Source of the DNA: Ricinus communis
Taxonomy: Eukaryota > Streptophyta > Magnoliopsida > Malpighiales > Euphorbiaceae
Reading direction: 5' to 3'
Length of the DNA stretch: 64,000 bases
NCBI RefSeq assembly: GCF_019578655.1
Contig: NC_063263.1
Span: 10,291,001-10,355,000 of the forward strand
The notes beneath the pieces are model-generated. The model was given only the letters and a program-made list of their open reading frames with translations. It did not search any database and was not told the origin of the DNA. Numbering within the stretch: position 1 is the first letter of the stretch; every line of letters begins with the position of its first letter. Shown here piece after piece: positions 46,470 through 61,900 of the stretch. The translations under genes and the position numbers were made by a program.

Positions 46470-47161
46470 TCAGTTCCTATTGAGTAGTTCTTCAATCATC
46501 TGCAATGCAATCCTCTGCTCGTCATCTAAACCCTCACCATCACCTTCTTGCGCTATTTCTGGTGCCGCCACACTAGGCAATTTAGGCTCCGGTGCTTGTC
46601 CACCCTTCTTTCCAAGCTCAACAATCATAACCCAATTCGAATCGGGTCGTGATCCTGCCCGCTTTTGCCATACTCCAATATGACAGTTCTCAGTGTCAAG
46701 CCTTAAGCAAGTTAGAGAAGGAGATGGAGATTTGCAACACTTGCGAAGTTTAGCACTAAGTATAGAAGACAGTGCACTAGGCGATGAAGCTGACGATGAT
46801 AAGGAGGTGGAAAATTTCTCGCTATTACTGCCTTCTTGATTAGTAGAAACAGGAAAGTTTGTTTTCGCATTACGACCGCTCATCAAAACAGCTGCCTGAT
46901 CGTATGCTCTAGCTGCCTCTTCAGCTGTCTCAAATGTTCCAAGCCACACCCTTCTTTTCCTATATACATAACAAACAAATATAAGTACCTGTGTATTAAG
47001 CATTACATGACCCATAAAGAAGCTAGAACAATTCATTATTGCAGTTTTTTATATTTTAAGACAGAAATTATAAGAAAGTACAGTAAAGGGTGACGAATCT
47101 CGGAGACCCAGGAGCCCCAATGGCGTTGCCTGACACCTCTGAACTTCTTTGACTGTACCAT
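46470..47161 (-). CDS. SHN1: WIN1/SHINE-clade AP2/ERF transcription factor
   Basis: Nuclear regulator of cutin and wax biosynthesis genes. Exon 1 is 47161-47082 (26 codons plus 2 nt) and exon 2 is 46959-46470, giving 189 aa. The AP2 domain starts at residue 7 ([21 protein letters not shown]) and continues [37 protein letters not shown]. The intron sits inside the domain after Pro-Leu, as in SHN genes. The two clade-specific motifs are present: a middle one ([43 protein letters not shown]) and a C-terminal one ([12 protein letters not shown]). A Ser replaces the usual Ala in the VAEIR strand. Orthology to SHN1 rather than SHN2/3 is likely but not proven. Acts independently of its neighbours. 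Confidence 0.93.
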
Positions 47162-48263
47162 ATTGTTGTCTCTGATCACTCTGACTAGTGTATCTTTCTC
47201 TTAGGACAGACACAGAAAAAGAGAAAGGGAAGGGAAAGTTTAATGTTGAAGTTGTAGGGTAAAAAAATACAAGAGACTGACCATGATACATATACATATA
47301 TATAGAGAAATCAAGAAAATTTGACACAAAGGGTATCTCGTGGTTTACTTGCTCAGTTATTTCATGTAGCTAAATGGAATTGAACAAGTACATACGCAAC
47401 TAAGTGGTCCATTGGTAGTGGTAGCATTCACATTAACCTACCCTACAATGAGTTGCGATGAGGTCATGAGCTGCCTTACTACCGTCTTTTGGCCGCTTAT
47501 ATGTGACATTATTGAGTAGAAATTCACTACAGCATCAGTTGTATTTTTGTACCATATCACATCTTGCTGCATAATATAGGAAAGAAAATTAAGAAATGAC
47601 GATAAGTTTCACATAAATGGAGGATATGGAAATCCCAGTTCATTATGGAGTGATCAATTCGATACCAAATAGAACATAAATCAGGATACCTGTATTGAAT
47701 AAAAATTATTTCATTTGTTCCTGCATCCACACATATATCTAGATCTCATGATCATGCTGATCGTGTTAAGTAAAAGTTTAGAGTACCTTCAATATGCAAC
47801 CATATATAAGTAAAATTCAATTCTCAGCCCTCGGACATAGCTTGTCAGTAAACCAACCTGCTGTTGGTAAAATGTACTTGGTTTAATTATCATCAAAAAT
47901 TTCCATGTGACCATGATATATATGCACTTTGCTGGGTGGATCTGTCCTGCAAGTAAGGGGTTAGTGTTTTTTTTTTTTTATATGACCAAAGATAGTAAAG
48001 ACCTAAAATAACTATGCTTTCAAGAGTGACCCAGTAATCCATTTATGCTTGGCAAATCTCTAAGTATATATATGCACGGATTTTCTTTATGTTATGATAA
48101 GGAATTTAAACCATGAAGTATTCAGTGTGTTCCAATCTTGATAGTATGGAACTTTTGATCCCACATTGCTTGTAAGAGAGTGTGCTTATGATGAGCATGC
48201 GTTTTACTAGGTTTAAGATATTAAGGTGTGTTTTTATTGGGTCATACCACGTTCGTTTCTGCT

Positions 48264-48336
<73 letters not shown>

Positions 48337-51300
48337 TATTTTCTTTATTGTTTTTAACAAAAGAAAAAAAATAAATAAAATCTTGAGCAATAGAATCACG
48401 TCTAATTTTAAAAGGTTAAATTATCGAATTGTATACTTTGGATGGCAAAAAATTAATCTTTAAAGATATTTACTAACAAATTAATCTTGTTCATTATTAT
48501 GTCCTTAATTTCTGCTATGCGAGTGTCCAGAAATGCTTAATCATATTCCTATCTTATATAGATATATACTACAACAACACTTGCTCTTAAACAGTCTTAC
48601 CTAATTTTGTTCACTTATTTTCATTGTGAAAGTAAGGGTCCCGAGCCAACTTCAAACAATTCGAAGAAATAACTTCAAAACTTTATGCAATTATACAATA
48701 TATTAGGTTAAACTATTAAGTGGGTATCACTATGCTACGTGCCTACATGGCTGCCATTCTATACCACCAAATTACTGCTTTATTACCTCAATAAAAGAAA
48801 AGACATGCAGTTTCTCAAGTGCTCAAATTAATTAACGATGGATCTCTAGCTGTATACCATTGGTCCTGAAATAGAGAGGATTAATACATGGTTGAAATTT
48901 AAGTTAAAATTTCAGGACTTAACCAAAAAAAAACAACGAAAGTTTAATTCATGAAAGGCTATACAGTTCTCTACAGAAGACTGCCTTTGCTATACACTCA
49001 ATTAGTGGAGGCAAGGAAAGTGTATTCTATTTTAACTATTTGCCAAAGGATTTTTCATGATTTAAGTGTATATCAACATGTTTTTCCTTGCATTCATTCA
49101 GAAGAAATGATTAAGTCTTATTGTGGATCAAATTCTTAATTAGCTTCCCCATTTTAATATATCCTTAATAAGATCAAACCATTACAGTAGTGATAATGAC
49201 AAATTTTCAGTGGTTTGTATGTCTTGATATCAATACTGATGTATGAGTTGATTGAAATGCCTATTGCACATCATGCTTGTCAATTGCATTATCCAAATAG
49301 AAAATGGATGTGTTATTTTTCCTTACTCTCCTAAAACATATTCTATTTAGGTGTTAAAGCAAACTATTAATGCTCTCAAGAGTGTGTTATCTTTATTAAC
49401 TTTTCTGGGTACTTTTTTCTTCCCAAAAGCAACATGAAATCCGTTACTTCTTCTCCCAATGTGGGAAAGCCTTGCTTGTTTCGAGATCATAATGTCAAAG
49501 TTTGTAAACTCAAATTAGTGGATTTCTTTTACCGAAAAGTTTCTAAGCATCCCTTCTTTTGTGGTTCATCTATTTCTTTTATTTATAACTAGTTTTTTTT
49601 ATGTGTTTTACATGTGAATTTTACTAATTGGAGTCGTTATTATTATACCTATTTATTTTTTATTATTTTAATAAATTTATAATCAAATTATAATGCTATA
49701 TAAGAGTCTTTTGAATGAGGCTCATTTTCATTTATATAATAAAAGATATAGTGATTATTAATAATTAAATTTATTATTATTTATGTAATAAAAGATAAAA
49801 CTATTATTTGAATTTAATAAAATAACTGTTAAAACAAATTGTAAAAGAAAAGGCAAAGAATGATAAGAATTTATAACCATTTAATAATTCTTAAGATGAT
49901 CATTTCCCCCACAATAATAAAATTATAAATACATTACATCAATAGCTTTTTCAAAGAATTTACTAAATATATTTCAATTGAATATTTGTATTAAATAGTT
50001 TACACAATTTTAAGTTGTATACAATTAAGATTAGTATTAAATCAACATTAGATTAACATAACTTAATTAGAAATTAATATATAATCGAACAAAATATTCT
50101 TATATTTAAAATTGCTGTAAAATTCTGTTGATTTTCATTTCTCAATTTTATATATACAACACATATATTGCCATAAGAAATTTTTTAATTATTATTAATA
50201 AATTTATTTATTATTAATTAATATTTAAATATTATTTTTTAAATATGTCATCATATATTTGTTTGGTGAATATGACTCCTATTTTTTCTATAATTAATAA
50301 TTATTTAGATGAGAATAGTTTACTGTGCGTAAAATATATTTTTCCTTTTTTATATAATAAAGATTCTAATATATAATTAATATTAAAATCATAATAAAGT
50401 TAAAATTATAGAATTAGACATGTGCTTAATGTATTATTAATATTATTTATTAGTAAATTTAATTAATAAGTATACTCATGAATGAAACTCTCTTTTTATG
50501 TTATGCATGTGTTCTACACGTGATTTATTATATTTTTAACTCATAAATAAAATTTTTAAAATTTAATAATTTGAGATTTAAATATCATTTTTTGTATTGC
50601 TGGTAATTTTGTTAGAAACTAATATTTTTTAAAAATTATTTTTTGCTATTATATAATATTTTATTATTGATTAATTCTCAAACACGTGCTTTGCATGTGA
50701 TTTGATATATTCTAAATTTTATGTTTTATTATTTTAATTAGATTTATATTAAATAATTTCTTGTTTTAATTAATTTAATTAGCTTTTCTTTTTCTTATAC
50801 TGGTATTAGATAATATATATTTATACATATTTACTTGTAGAGAATTTTTTTTCATTTTTATTTTCTAATTTAAAATAAATATAAAAAAAAGTTATTTTCA
50901 TAGAAAAATTATAAAATTTGTAAAACATGTTTACTTTATAAAAAATATAATAAAATTAAAATAAATAAAGTAAATTTCCTTATTTTTTTTTTAAATGACA
51001 TAATTTTCTAAATAAATTTCCTTTTTTAAATAGTGAAGCCACTAAAATTTTTCTTTTTGGAGCCAAACATTAGGTTAATATATATATGAAATTCTTGTTT
51101 GCTTGTATTCTATCTTTTCATAAATTGTATCCTATATTATTGTCATTTATTATATTTTTAAATAACTTGTATTAAATTGATAAAAAAAATTAAATCAACC
51201 AATTTTAATAATATTAATCCTAAAATTCTTTCAATAAAATTTTATAATATTATTATATATGATGTGTGTAGTTTTAGCGATACGAATAAGCATGTCCAAA

Positions 51301-54300
51301 AGTAAAACAAACCTCTCGTACTGGTATGGAAAATACTATCGAATTTATGTAGTAGGGTAATTATAAAATTCCCTCCAATCTATGGATAATTGTTTGTTAC
51401 ATTGTGAACCCCGGCCTATCATAATTATTATAATCTCAAACATCCACCAACCAACTACTAATTTATTAACGAAACATCTACTGCATTATTTTATGAAAAA
51501 TAATTTTTTAAAGAATAATAAAGAAAAATACATGTTTCTAAAAGCAAAGTCCTGGGTCAGTTTACCTAATAACTGTAAGTTCAATTATATATGTTTCCTT
51601 AAAATCCCCATGAAAATGATATTATCGCCCTAAGAGTAAAGGAAATTATTAAATAGTGGACACAGTTGTGCCAAATATTATCGACCAGAGAAAGTCAACG
51701 TTGTCGTGCAATGGCCGCTGCCGAGCAGTCCAAATCAAATCAATTTGGATGAACGAAGGTACCAATTTATAGTTCTACGAATCGTTTCAGAAATATTATT
51801 TTATTTGAACTGCTCACAGAATAGCTTGTGAATCTTATAATTTCATATAATCCAATATTAGCTTTTATAGATGGTATTATAGAAAGAAAAAAAACAAAAT
51901 GAATTGATTAATTTTTTGTTTTGGTTTCAATTGATTTGTTTGGACCAGTTTTATTATTCCCCAAGTGTAAGTTACTTTAATTTTATAATTAACTTGTTAT
52001 TTAAATTGACATATACTTTTTATAATATAAAGTTTAATTTATAAATTAATATGATTATTTTGAAAGTATTAAAAATCCTTTTGCAAAAATATAGCATTTG
52101 TATTCACACTGTCCTAATTAATTAAAGTCCTTACTCGTCCATTTCCATCGTCACTCAAACCCTTTAGCAAATGACCAAAATCCAACTTTTTTATATTTCA
52201 TTCTTACTTTATTTGTGCTACCTTATGGCGCAAGAAAAAGATTGTGAGATGCATGCCCATGAAGAGCAAATTACTTTCGAAATGAGAACAACTAATTGAT
52301 CTGAAGGAACGTGAGCAATTTAAAGCAGATATACACACACACAGAGAAGAGAAGAGGACCACCTCAGTAGAGTTAGGCTGAGACATAGCACTAAAAGCAA
52401 CACATCCCAGTCAAGTGCAAGATTTAAAGCTAATGCATCTTGCGTTGCTACCACTCAAATATATGTATTGCACATGGACATGGCCAATGGGTATAATTTC
52501 GCAACATTATAGTATATATTTATATATGTATTTATGAGTTAGGCTAAGGAGCCCTATAACCATTTTGCATATATGGGTAGCTCGAAAAGATGGCTGGCAA
52601 ATAATTCAGTTTGGGTTGGTTAGGGCAGAAGGATTAATTAAGGGCTTTTACATTTATTAGTCATGTCTACCTCAAGCTGGATGCTTTCCTTGTACTCTAT
52701 TTTGATTTTCTTTTTCTTTCTGTTCAATAACTAGCTTTAGTCGGTTGAGATATTTTAAATTCTGCTAGAGATTTATTGGTGCTAGAATTGAACTTTTTTT
52801 TGAAAGTAATGCATGCTTAACCCTTGTTTTTCCCCAAGTGAAATTATTTAGTCACCCCATATGAAGTCTCTCATTCAGTCCTTTTTCTTCATATTTTCTT
52901 AATTGAAAAAACTTTAAACGAATAAATGACAGTCTTATGTATGTTTAAAGACTAAAAGGATTATAGCACAAACTGAAATATTAATTTGGAATCGTATTCT
53001 AATAGCAATTAGTTATTCGAAAATCAATCCCTCAAAGAGTTGAAAACATATACTAAACGCAAATACTCTAACTAACCTTTCTATGAGTACCAATTAACAT
53101 AAACAATGAAAATAAATCATAAATACTTTAAGCCATATTAGTTTTAGAATCTTGAGAAAAGAAAGATGCAACCTGAAATTAGTAAGGCAAAATAATAAAA
53201 GACAAACAACTACTTTCTTAGAACAGATATTTAGTTCATTATAGACTAAAGCAAACTAATACATTTAATGTAAACCAAATTCCAATAAAGAATAAATAAA
53301 TTTTATTACAGCTATAGAGAGTTTTACAAAATACCCATAATAGATCTAAATTCTCATACTCATTTCAAGCTAATGTTGTAAATATAAGAAAATCAAGTAA
53401 TATTGATATCTACTTAAGAACCTTGAAGGGGTTGATCTTCCTCTCCAAATAATCCAAGCAAATCTATCAAGAAAGGTATAACACAATTAAATGGAAAAGA
53501 AAGAGTTGTTTCAAGAAGATTAGTACTTAGTAGCCAAAACGAAAGGGAGACTCCCCCTTACCCTTTGGATGGCTAAACTATAAAGTTAGGATCCTAAAAC
53601 CCAACTCTCTTCTTTTATTTAGATTGTCTCGAAACTCTTTGAAAAAATTAATTTTTGAATTTCTTTCTAATGACTGTCGGGGCTCTTGACGGATATAGGC
53701 AGAATCTGTGCAGTTTGGGATGACAAGCAGACACACATACAAAATGTCATTACAACTCACGATTAAAACTATGGAAAAAAAGTGAAATCTGCAAAGATCT
53801 TTCTTTCACTTCCAATTTTGCTTTAGTGTATTTTCTTTTCCTTCTAAGTTTCAACTTCATTACTACTTTTCTTATTTAAATATCTAAATCATATATTTAT
53901 AGTAAATTTATCAACAAAAAACAATTAGACAATGATTAAATCAGAAAATAAGCACTAAATTAGAGTGTACAAAACACACTTATCATACAACATTTAAGAC
54001 TCAAAAAATTTACATTCATCTTCCTTAATTTGGTAAATGAGTGCATATTTCTTAATTTAAATAGAGATTAAAATTTCAATCATATTTATAAATAAATAAA
54101 ATAATAAAAACTGAATCTTCAATTTTAAATTTTTAATCGTTATCTTTTTATCCATGTAATAATATAATTTTTCTAATATCTAATAATAGTATTAATAAAT
54201 AATGTTATTATTTTAAGTATTTATTTATTTAATTAAATATATTTACTGAATATATTTATTTATTATAATTTTATATTTTATATTTTATAATATTTAATAA

Positions 54301-57300
54301 TAAATTATTATATATATAATATAATATATTTATTTTTTAATATAATGTTATACATTTATTATTTTATTATAATATTATTGATATTAAATATGTTTATTAT
54401 TTTATCATATAATTTTATAAATATTATATATATATCTATAATATTTATTATCATTTATATTTCCTTACATTTATTGGTGGGTATGTAAATATTTGAAATG
54501 AAAACCTTTTCTGAGGGTTAGAGCTACTCTTTATGAGTAATAATCAATAAAGTAAAAGTTATAGCTAATCCTTTTCTCAAGGTCACCTCTACTTGTTATG
54601 AGAGACGCCCAGAAGAGATCTCTAGAGAGCTTGACATTACTTTGCGTATGGGGACAGTAGATGTGTATCTCTCCTGTAAAACAATGAGATGGGATGGGCA
54701 TGAAATGTAACCCTTTTGAGCCCATCCACATACAATGGGCTGTTATGTCTTAAGATAGCCTGTCAGTACCAATACATACATATAGCCAGCTTGTTAGCGT
54801 CAGACATCCATTGCCATAGTTAATCAATCAATCAAGAAGAATACTAAATAAATATATTAATTACACTTAATGTCTAGTTCAAGTGATAATATCGTTTATT
54901 TTCATGGACTAGAGATTTTGAATTTAAATCCTCTTCTTTTACTAGGTTAATTTTTATATATATGATGAGGGTAAGAAGATAACAACTCCATTAATATATA
55001 GTTTATAGCCAATTGGCTCTCTTATAAATAAAAAAATTATTTAAATTAGTAAATTTAATAAATTAATATTTAATTACCTCTTTCATTTATTTCTTGTTTT
55101 CATATTCATTCTGTGATTTTAAATGCTAAAGATATTAATTTTATATCAAATCCCCTAGAAAAATACTTTAAAAGAATTCGAAAAGTTGGGGATATTGATA
55201 TTATAGGTTCTTTCAATAAAATTCCATTTTTTAAATTGAATGTATTAATTTTTTCTAAAATTTAAATAAAATAAGACCATATATTAAATAAATAATTTTT
55301 TCAACATATGTTGCCGGCTTAGTACGCAACGATCACTTGTTTGTTTTGTTCAAGAAAGAAAAAAAGGGACCTTTGCAAGAAAAAAATTATTTTGAACTTT
55401 TTAGACAAAAATAATATCTTGTTTGCTCGTGTGGTTAAAATTGCTCAAAAAGAAATACTTGTTAGGTTTTTAGTTTTATTTACAATCAATGTATTAAGCG
55501 TATAGTTTATTTTCATTTTACGGCTTTAATGAACCGGGTCCATCCTTATCCTGTCTTTAAATGACATCAACGGCCAGGATGGGACTTCTACTGCTTGTCG
55601 GCAATCTTCTGCTGGGACCCTACCTGTCATGGAGCATGGCAATTTCTAAAATGTGGATGCACGCCCCAAAATGTTTTCATTTTCCTCTCTTTCTTGGAAA
55701 TTACTCGTTGAAGGTTCTTTAACTGATAAGCTTTTTCATGATTTGTAATTTTTGTCCAATTTTATTTAAAACTTTGCAATTTTTTCAAAAGAATTCTTTT
55801 AATCATTTATTATGTGAACGTCAGGTCAGCTTTATACACATTTTTTTTCAATTAATAATTTATTTCAATACTTTTGTAACTGTTAATTTGATTCTCGTAC
55901 ACCCTTCAGATTGATAATCTCGTCAACTCCACAGCTTTTTTTCCATCAAACACGAAAAATATTATATCCAATCAAATTAAATTAAAAAAGGACATATCCT
56001 GAATTATTCAGCTATGAAAATATAAAATTATTTCTTTTCACTTTATATCATTACCCTATCAATTCTTAAACACTAGCAATAAATTATTTAATGAACTTTT
56101 TAATAAAAGTATAAGTGTAAAAGAAATAATTTAACTATTTTGAATCAAGAGTCATTCTAATGTACCATAGATGTATCACATAAATTTATAAATATTGATA
56201 TTATTTTAATTTCAATAATATATTAACATGATTAAATACTAGATTAATCAATTATATGCATTACTTGATTATTATCAATTAAATAGATTATATTTATTTA
56301 TTAAATTCTTTTATTTATTTATATAATTTAATTAGTGGCACTTGACAGCTATAAGATTCAACTATAAAATTTTAACTCATAAAAATGATTAAAAATTATA
56401 TATAAATTCATTGAAAATCTATATTAGTAGGAAAATATATAAATAAATAAATTATTTAAAATAATATTAATTAATAGTCTATAATTAAAAAATAGACTTA
56501 TAATGATAAACGTCATAATGGTATTTTAACAAAATTCTTTAATCAATATTTAATTATTAAATGAGTTGGCAAATTATAAATGTATTAGAGGTCTCAACAT
56601 CACTTAAAAATGAAAAATATAGAGAATGTATAACTACCATATTCAATAAAATCAATGACTAATTTTAGCCCATTTTGATTTTTATTTAATCTAAGTTTAA
56701 TAATATCAATGTACTCTGTAATTTACTTATTTACTTAATTCTCAAATTAATTAGGTAATTCGGATTTTTAATAGCTTTATACTATGACAGATTGAAACGT
56801 ATCTAAAACTTTATAATTATTCATCTAACCATTAACTCAGATACATTAGAAGAAGCCATGAAAGATCCTTTGAAAAAAGAAATTCTTTTGTTTCTCTTGT
56901 TCATTGTTTTCTCAACAGTTTGCTCATAAAGGCATTCAAAAAGAAGTTTCACTCGGAAAAAAGAGTAGCAATAGGTAAGATTTTCTACCGTCTGACGTGG
57001 TCGATCGCAGCAACAGCTTTTAAGTGGTCAAGTCGGAGATTCTGTTATATATATTATATAATATATATATAAAAAAACGACCAAAACTTTATTTTTAGTA
57101 CATTCCGCTGTAATAAAAATAAATTTAATATTATAAATTAAAATAATTTTTTATATATATTTATTTATATTATTAGGTATTAAATGGTTGAATCGCGACC
57201 ATGTTATAACCAAGAAAAAAGTCATGACCATGTTACTCGTGATCTAAAAAGCAATCTTTCCAATTTAAAAGAGAAGAGAAAAAAATCAATTTTGTATTTT

Positions 57301-58380
57301 TTTATTAATTTAATGTGTTTTAATATAATTGACATTTAAATTAAAAGATTAATTAAACCTGCAAAGTGAGAAAATTAAATTTAAAATAAAATATTATGAA
57401 TTATAAGAATTTGGTTAAAACTATCAAAATGAGAATAAGTATAAAAAATAATTTAGAGCTATAATCTAATTAACGAAGTATTTTTCTGAAGAGATGAACC
57501 CTTTAATTAGATTTTACATTTAATCATTCGCGAGTATATGAATATACTCATATTTAATATTTTAAAATTATATAATAAAAATAAATAAATAATTTTTTAA
57601 TTTATTTTTGACATATGATATAGATTTACTGATTTTAAAATAAAAAATATATGTGAATTATTTAATATTAAAATATAAAATAATTATATTTTATTAATTA
57701 TGAATATATTCTAAAATTACATAAAAATTATATTTATAATTTTGTTTGAAATGAAAAAATATTAAATTATGATATCTGAATATTTTAATTAGACTGAAAT
57801 TGTTAATGCCGACGTCACTCTGCCTGCCTTTCAGATCATTTAATAGAAAGTAGGACAGTAATAAATCATGTAGGTTGAATCAGGCAGCAATTGTGATTGG
57901 TTTTCACTTTAATTTACAAGGTCCCTAATATAATTCAACCTTTTTCCTTCATCCATTCTAAGTTCATTAAAAAATAAATAAATAAATAAAAGAGAAAAAC
58001 TTTTTCTTTTTTCTCGAAAGATTTATGTTTTGGTTTGAATGTAAGAGGGAAAAAAAAAAAACTAAAAAGCGCAAAATAAAAGGTTTGACTTCAGGTTTTT
58101 TATTTTTATATAAAAATATTTAGATGTATGTTTATTCATAATTTTTATATATTTTTTGGAGTGTGATGCAGATAAAAATTACATAAAAATTTATATATAT
58201 ACTAATATTGCATATTAAGTTTTATAAAACTCTCATTATAATAATAACCTCGAAACTGCTTTCTATTTATCCTAATACAATGATTACTCTTTAGAAAAGA
58301 AAAAGTTATTAAATAGAAATAAAGATAAGATAAAATAAAATAAATGAAAGATTTAATTCAAAAAGTCATAATACTCGCTC
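47162..58380. other. 11-kb gene-poor, very AT-rich intergenic region
   Basis: No gene I can support. It holds the ERF promoter on the left, a long (AT)n tract, runs above 80 percent A+T at about 49.5-51.3 kb, 54.0-54.5 kb and 56.0-57.8 kb by appearance, and scattered decayed repeat-like words. Short frames have no recognisable domains. Confidence 0.6.
48269..48331 (+). repeat. (AT)n microsatellite
   Basis: About 31 uninterrupted AT dinucleotides. Confidence 0.97.
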
Positions 58381-58974
58381 GCTCTCTGCTTCAACCATCA
58401 GCTTAAGGCGCTCTCACTGTCTCTCTATCTCTTCTCTCTCTCTCTCTCCTTCGTTTCACATTCTCTGTACTTTTACAATTACGCGCATACAAAATTATTT
58501 TATTTGATATATACATACACACGGAGCTAAGATCGGATCAGATCACAGAAATTCTCTCATTCTCAGATCTCTCTCTGTTTCTCTTCATCATCATAAGTTC
58601 GTCTTCTCTTCTCTTCTCTTCTCCTTTCTGCCTTTTTTTTTTTTTTTTTCGAGTTTAGTCTCAGCTTAGCTGATCATTATTCTGTGCTACAATCTTTAAC
58701 TTTCACGGTTAATATCTCTGTGAATTTTAGTTTTTGGAAAGAAAATTATAGTTGGGAGTGTGATTGATTAGTTTTCTTTTTAAGTCGAATTTTCTCGTTC
58801 GCATGGTGATTTGATTGATTACGCTAAAACCAGGAGAAAAGAAAAGGGAACAGAGCGATCTGCTTTTTTGATATCTACACTTGATTTTCATATAGTGTAG
58901 GTTCATATAAAGAGAATTTTTGTCTGTATTATGAAGTTAAAATTAATGGATTGATTTATTTGTGTTGTTAACAG
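58381..58974 (+). promoter_or_regulatory. PLD alpha 1 core promoter, CT-rich leader and 5' UTR intron
   Basis: A TATA-like GATATATACATAC at about 58507 is followed by a leader (about 58530-58596) and CT-rich stretches (58430-58460, 58600-58650). A donor-like CATAA|GTTCGT at about 58596 and an acceptor GTTAACAG|ATTTAC at 58974 define a likely 5' UTR intron of about 378 nt ending 15 nt before the ATG. Signals are read directly; the exact start site is inference. Confidence 0.6.
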
Positions 58975-58989
58975 ATTTACAAGTGAGAA

Positions 58990-61900
58990 ATGGCGCAGAT
59001 ATCTTTGCACGGAACTCTACATGTAACGATCTATGAGGTGGATAAGCTTCACAGCGGAGGTGGTCCCCACTTCTTTCGTAAGGTATAATATCTACATTAT
59101 TGTGCTAATGTACAGGTAATGAAGTATTAATACATATCATGGATCTTTTTTTTTTTTTTTTCCTGTTAATGTGTCATTTTGGTGGTGGTTGTATAATGAA
59201 ACAAAGAGGTTATTATTGGCCAGTGAGAGTGCTGCTTTACTGCAAATTTTAAAAACGCAGCATTTGATGATGATCTCGTTAGAAATCAAGTAGTGTGAAT
59301 AATGTAGTATGTGATATATTTACTACGATTTTTATTAGTTTTGTGAAGAGAGTTTAATGATTGGAATTGATTTGATAGAATTTGATTGAATACTTGTCTG
59401 ACTATGGTGAATAGTGATTTTAAGTAATTGTTTGTTGTGATTGTTTTCGAAGAGCAAATCCTTTTTGTGTTTGTTGGTATAAAATTAATAACTCTGTCTT
59501 ATCACATGTCTGATTTTGAGATTTTTTGGAAATCCTCGCATGTGATTTTCAATACAAATAATTTTGAAGGTTCTTTGGGATGCAAGGATCTGCAAATTTC
59601 GTTAAAAGGGTATATTCTCTTCTTCTTGATATTAATAACAAACGAGGTGGAGTTTGAAGATGTTCTCAACAATCTTTCTTCTTTTCTTAATTAAAGATTT
59701 TTGATGTAATTTGTCAAGATAAGTATTTTTAAAATGCTCAGTCATTGCTATATTCAGTTTAATCTTGCCTCTACCTTATTAATGTATTTTTAACAATCTT
59801 GCGCTTGCTTTTCTTTTTTATCTACCTATGCAACTTTCATTTGATGCTAACTTTTTCTGGTGATGAATTTTCAGCTCTAAATGTTTTGGAAATTTAACCA
59901 GCCTTCTGGCTTTGACATTTGCTTGCGTATCTTGTCTCAAGGACTAAATTGGCTGTCAGTTTATTGTGGTGCATAAAAAATCACAAAATTGTTGGGAAAT
60001 GATTGTTTCTGTTGATCTCTCTTGTTGTGATCATGCCAATAAGTTGTAGTAGTCCCATCCTGTTGGATGTTGGTATGGACTGAGATTTTATGAATTTTAC
60101 AGGTCTTGTAAAATCATGGGCTATTTTGCTACTACCTGATGCACAGAATAGTGTGCTCTTTAGATGATTATTCATGGATTGAAAGAAGATAAGAAAAAAC
60201 AAAGACAAAAGTTGAGTCATTGTAAATGTACCTAAGAAAATTATCCACCTGATCATAAACATTTAGTTGTTCAATGATGAAATTGGTGCCATTTAACATT
60301 TACTTCCTATAAGTTTCTAGCATGGGTTTGGTTTGTCATGTTGTGCAGCACAAACAGATGACACTTTAATATTGCCTCCCAGTTTCAGTGTTTAGTTGAA
60401 TTTATTTGGCTTCTATTTCTCTCTCGTAGTTGTATTTGTAGGGTTTCCGTTTTCCTGTTTTTTAACTGTCATCAAGGACTTCACCTGCTCTTTTTACTTT
60501 GCTTGTAGCTTGTTGAAAATATTGAGGAGACAGTTGGTTTTGGCAAAGGAGTTAGTAAACTCTATGCAACTATTGACCTAGAAAAGGCTAGAGTTGGGAG
60601 GACTAGAATACTGGAAAATGAACAATCCAACCCCAGGTGGTATGAGTCCTTTCACGTTTATTGTGCTCATCAGGCTTCAAATGTAATATTCACAGTCAAG
60701 GATGATAATCCTATTGGGGCCACCTTAATTGGAAGAGCATATGTACCAGTTGAAGAGCTCCTAGATGGAGAAGAGATAGATAGGTGGGTTGAGATATTGG
60801 ATGAAGACAAGAACCCCGTCCATAGTGGTTCTAAGATCCATGTGAAACTGCAGTACTTTGAGGTTACCAAGGACCGTAACTGGGGACAGGGTATCAGAAG
60901 TTCAAAATATCCTGGAGTACCTTATACATACTTCTCGCAGAGACAAGGATGTAAGGTTTCTCTCTACCAAGATGCTCATATTCCAGACAAATTTGTTCCT
61001 CAAATTCCTCTTGCTGGAGGCAATTACTATGAGCCTCACAGGTGCTGGGAAGATGTTTTTGATGCAATTACCAATGCAAAACACTTGATCTACATCACTG
61101 GCTGGTCTGTTTATACTGAAATCTCCTTAATAAGGGACTCGAGGAGGCCAAAGCCAGGAGGAGATATCACCCTAGGTGAGCTGCTTAAGAAGAAGGCAAG
61201 TGAAGGTGTTAGGGTCCTTATGCTGGTGTGGGATGACAGAACCTCCGTTGGTTTATTGAAAAAGGATGGACTCATGGCAACTCATGATGAGGAGACTGAA
61301 CATTTCTTCCAGAATACTGATGTGCATTGTGTGCTGTGTCCTCGAAATCCTGATGATGGTGGAAGCTTTGTTCAGGATCTACAAATCTCTACTATGTTCA
61401 CTCATCACCAGAAGATTGTGGTGGTGGACAGTGCAATGCCTAATGGAGATTCGCAGAGGAGGAGAATTGTCAGTTTTGTTGGGGGTCTCGACCTCTGTGA
61501 TGGGAGATATGATTCCCCTTTCCATTCCCTTTTCAGGACACTGGATTCGGCACACCATGATGATTTTCATCAGCCCAACTTTGCTGGTGCTTCAATTGAA
61601 AAAGGTGGTCCAAGAGAACCTTGGCATGACATCCACTCCAGACTTGAAGGACCAATTGCTTGGGATGTTTTGTTTAATTTTGAGCAGAGATGGAGAAAGC
61701 AAGGTGGTAAAGACCTGCTCATTCAGCTGAGAGAACTAGAAGATGTTATCATTCCCCCATCTCCTGTTATGTATCCTGATGACTTTGAGGCATGGAATGT
61801 CCAGTTGTTTAGATCCATTGATGGTGGAGCTGCATTTGGTTTCCCTGAGACACCTGAAGATGCTGCCAGAGCTGGGCTTGTCAGTGGAAAGGATAACATC

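Noticed and set aside
48951..49139. 62-residue frame
   Set aside because: No domain, no splice context and no match to copia or hAT motifs.
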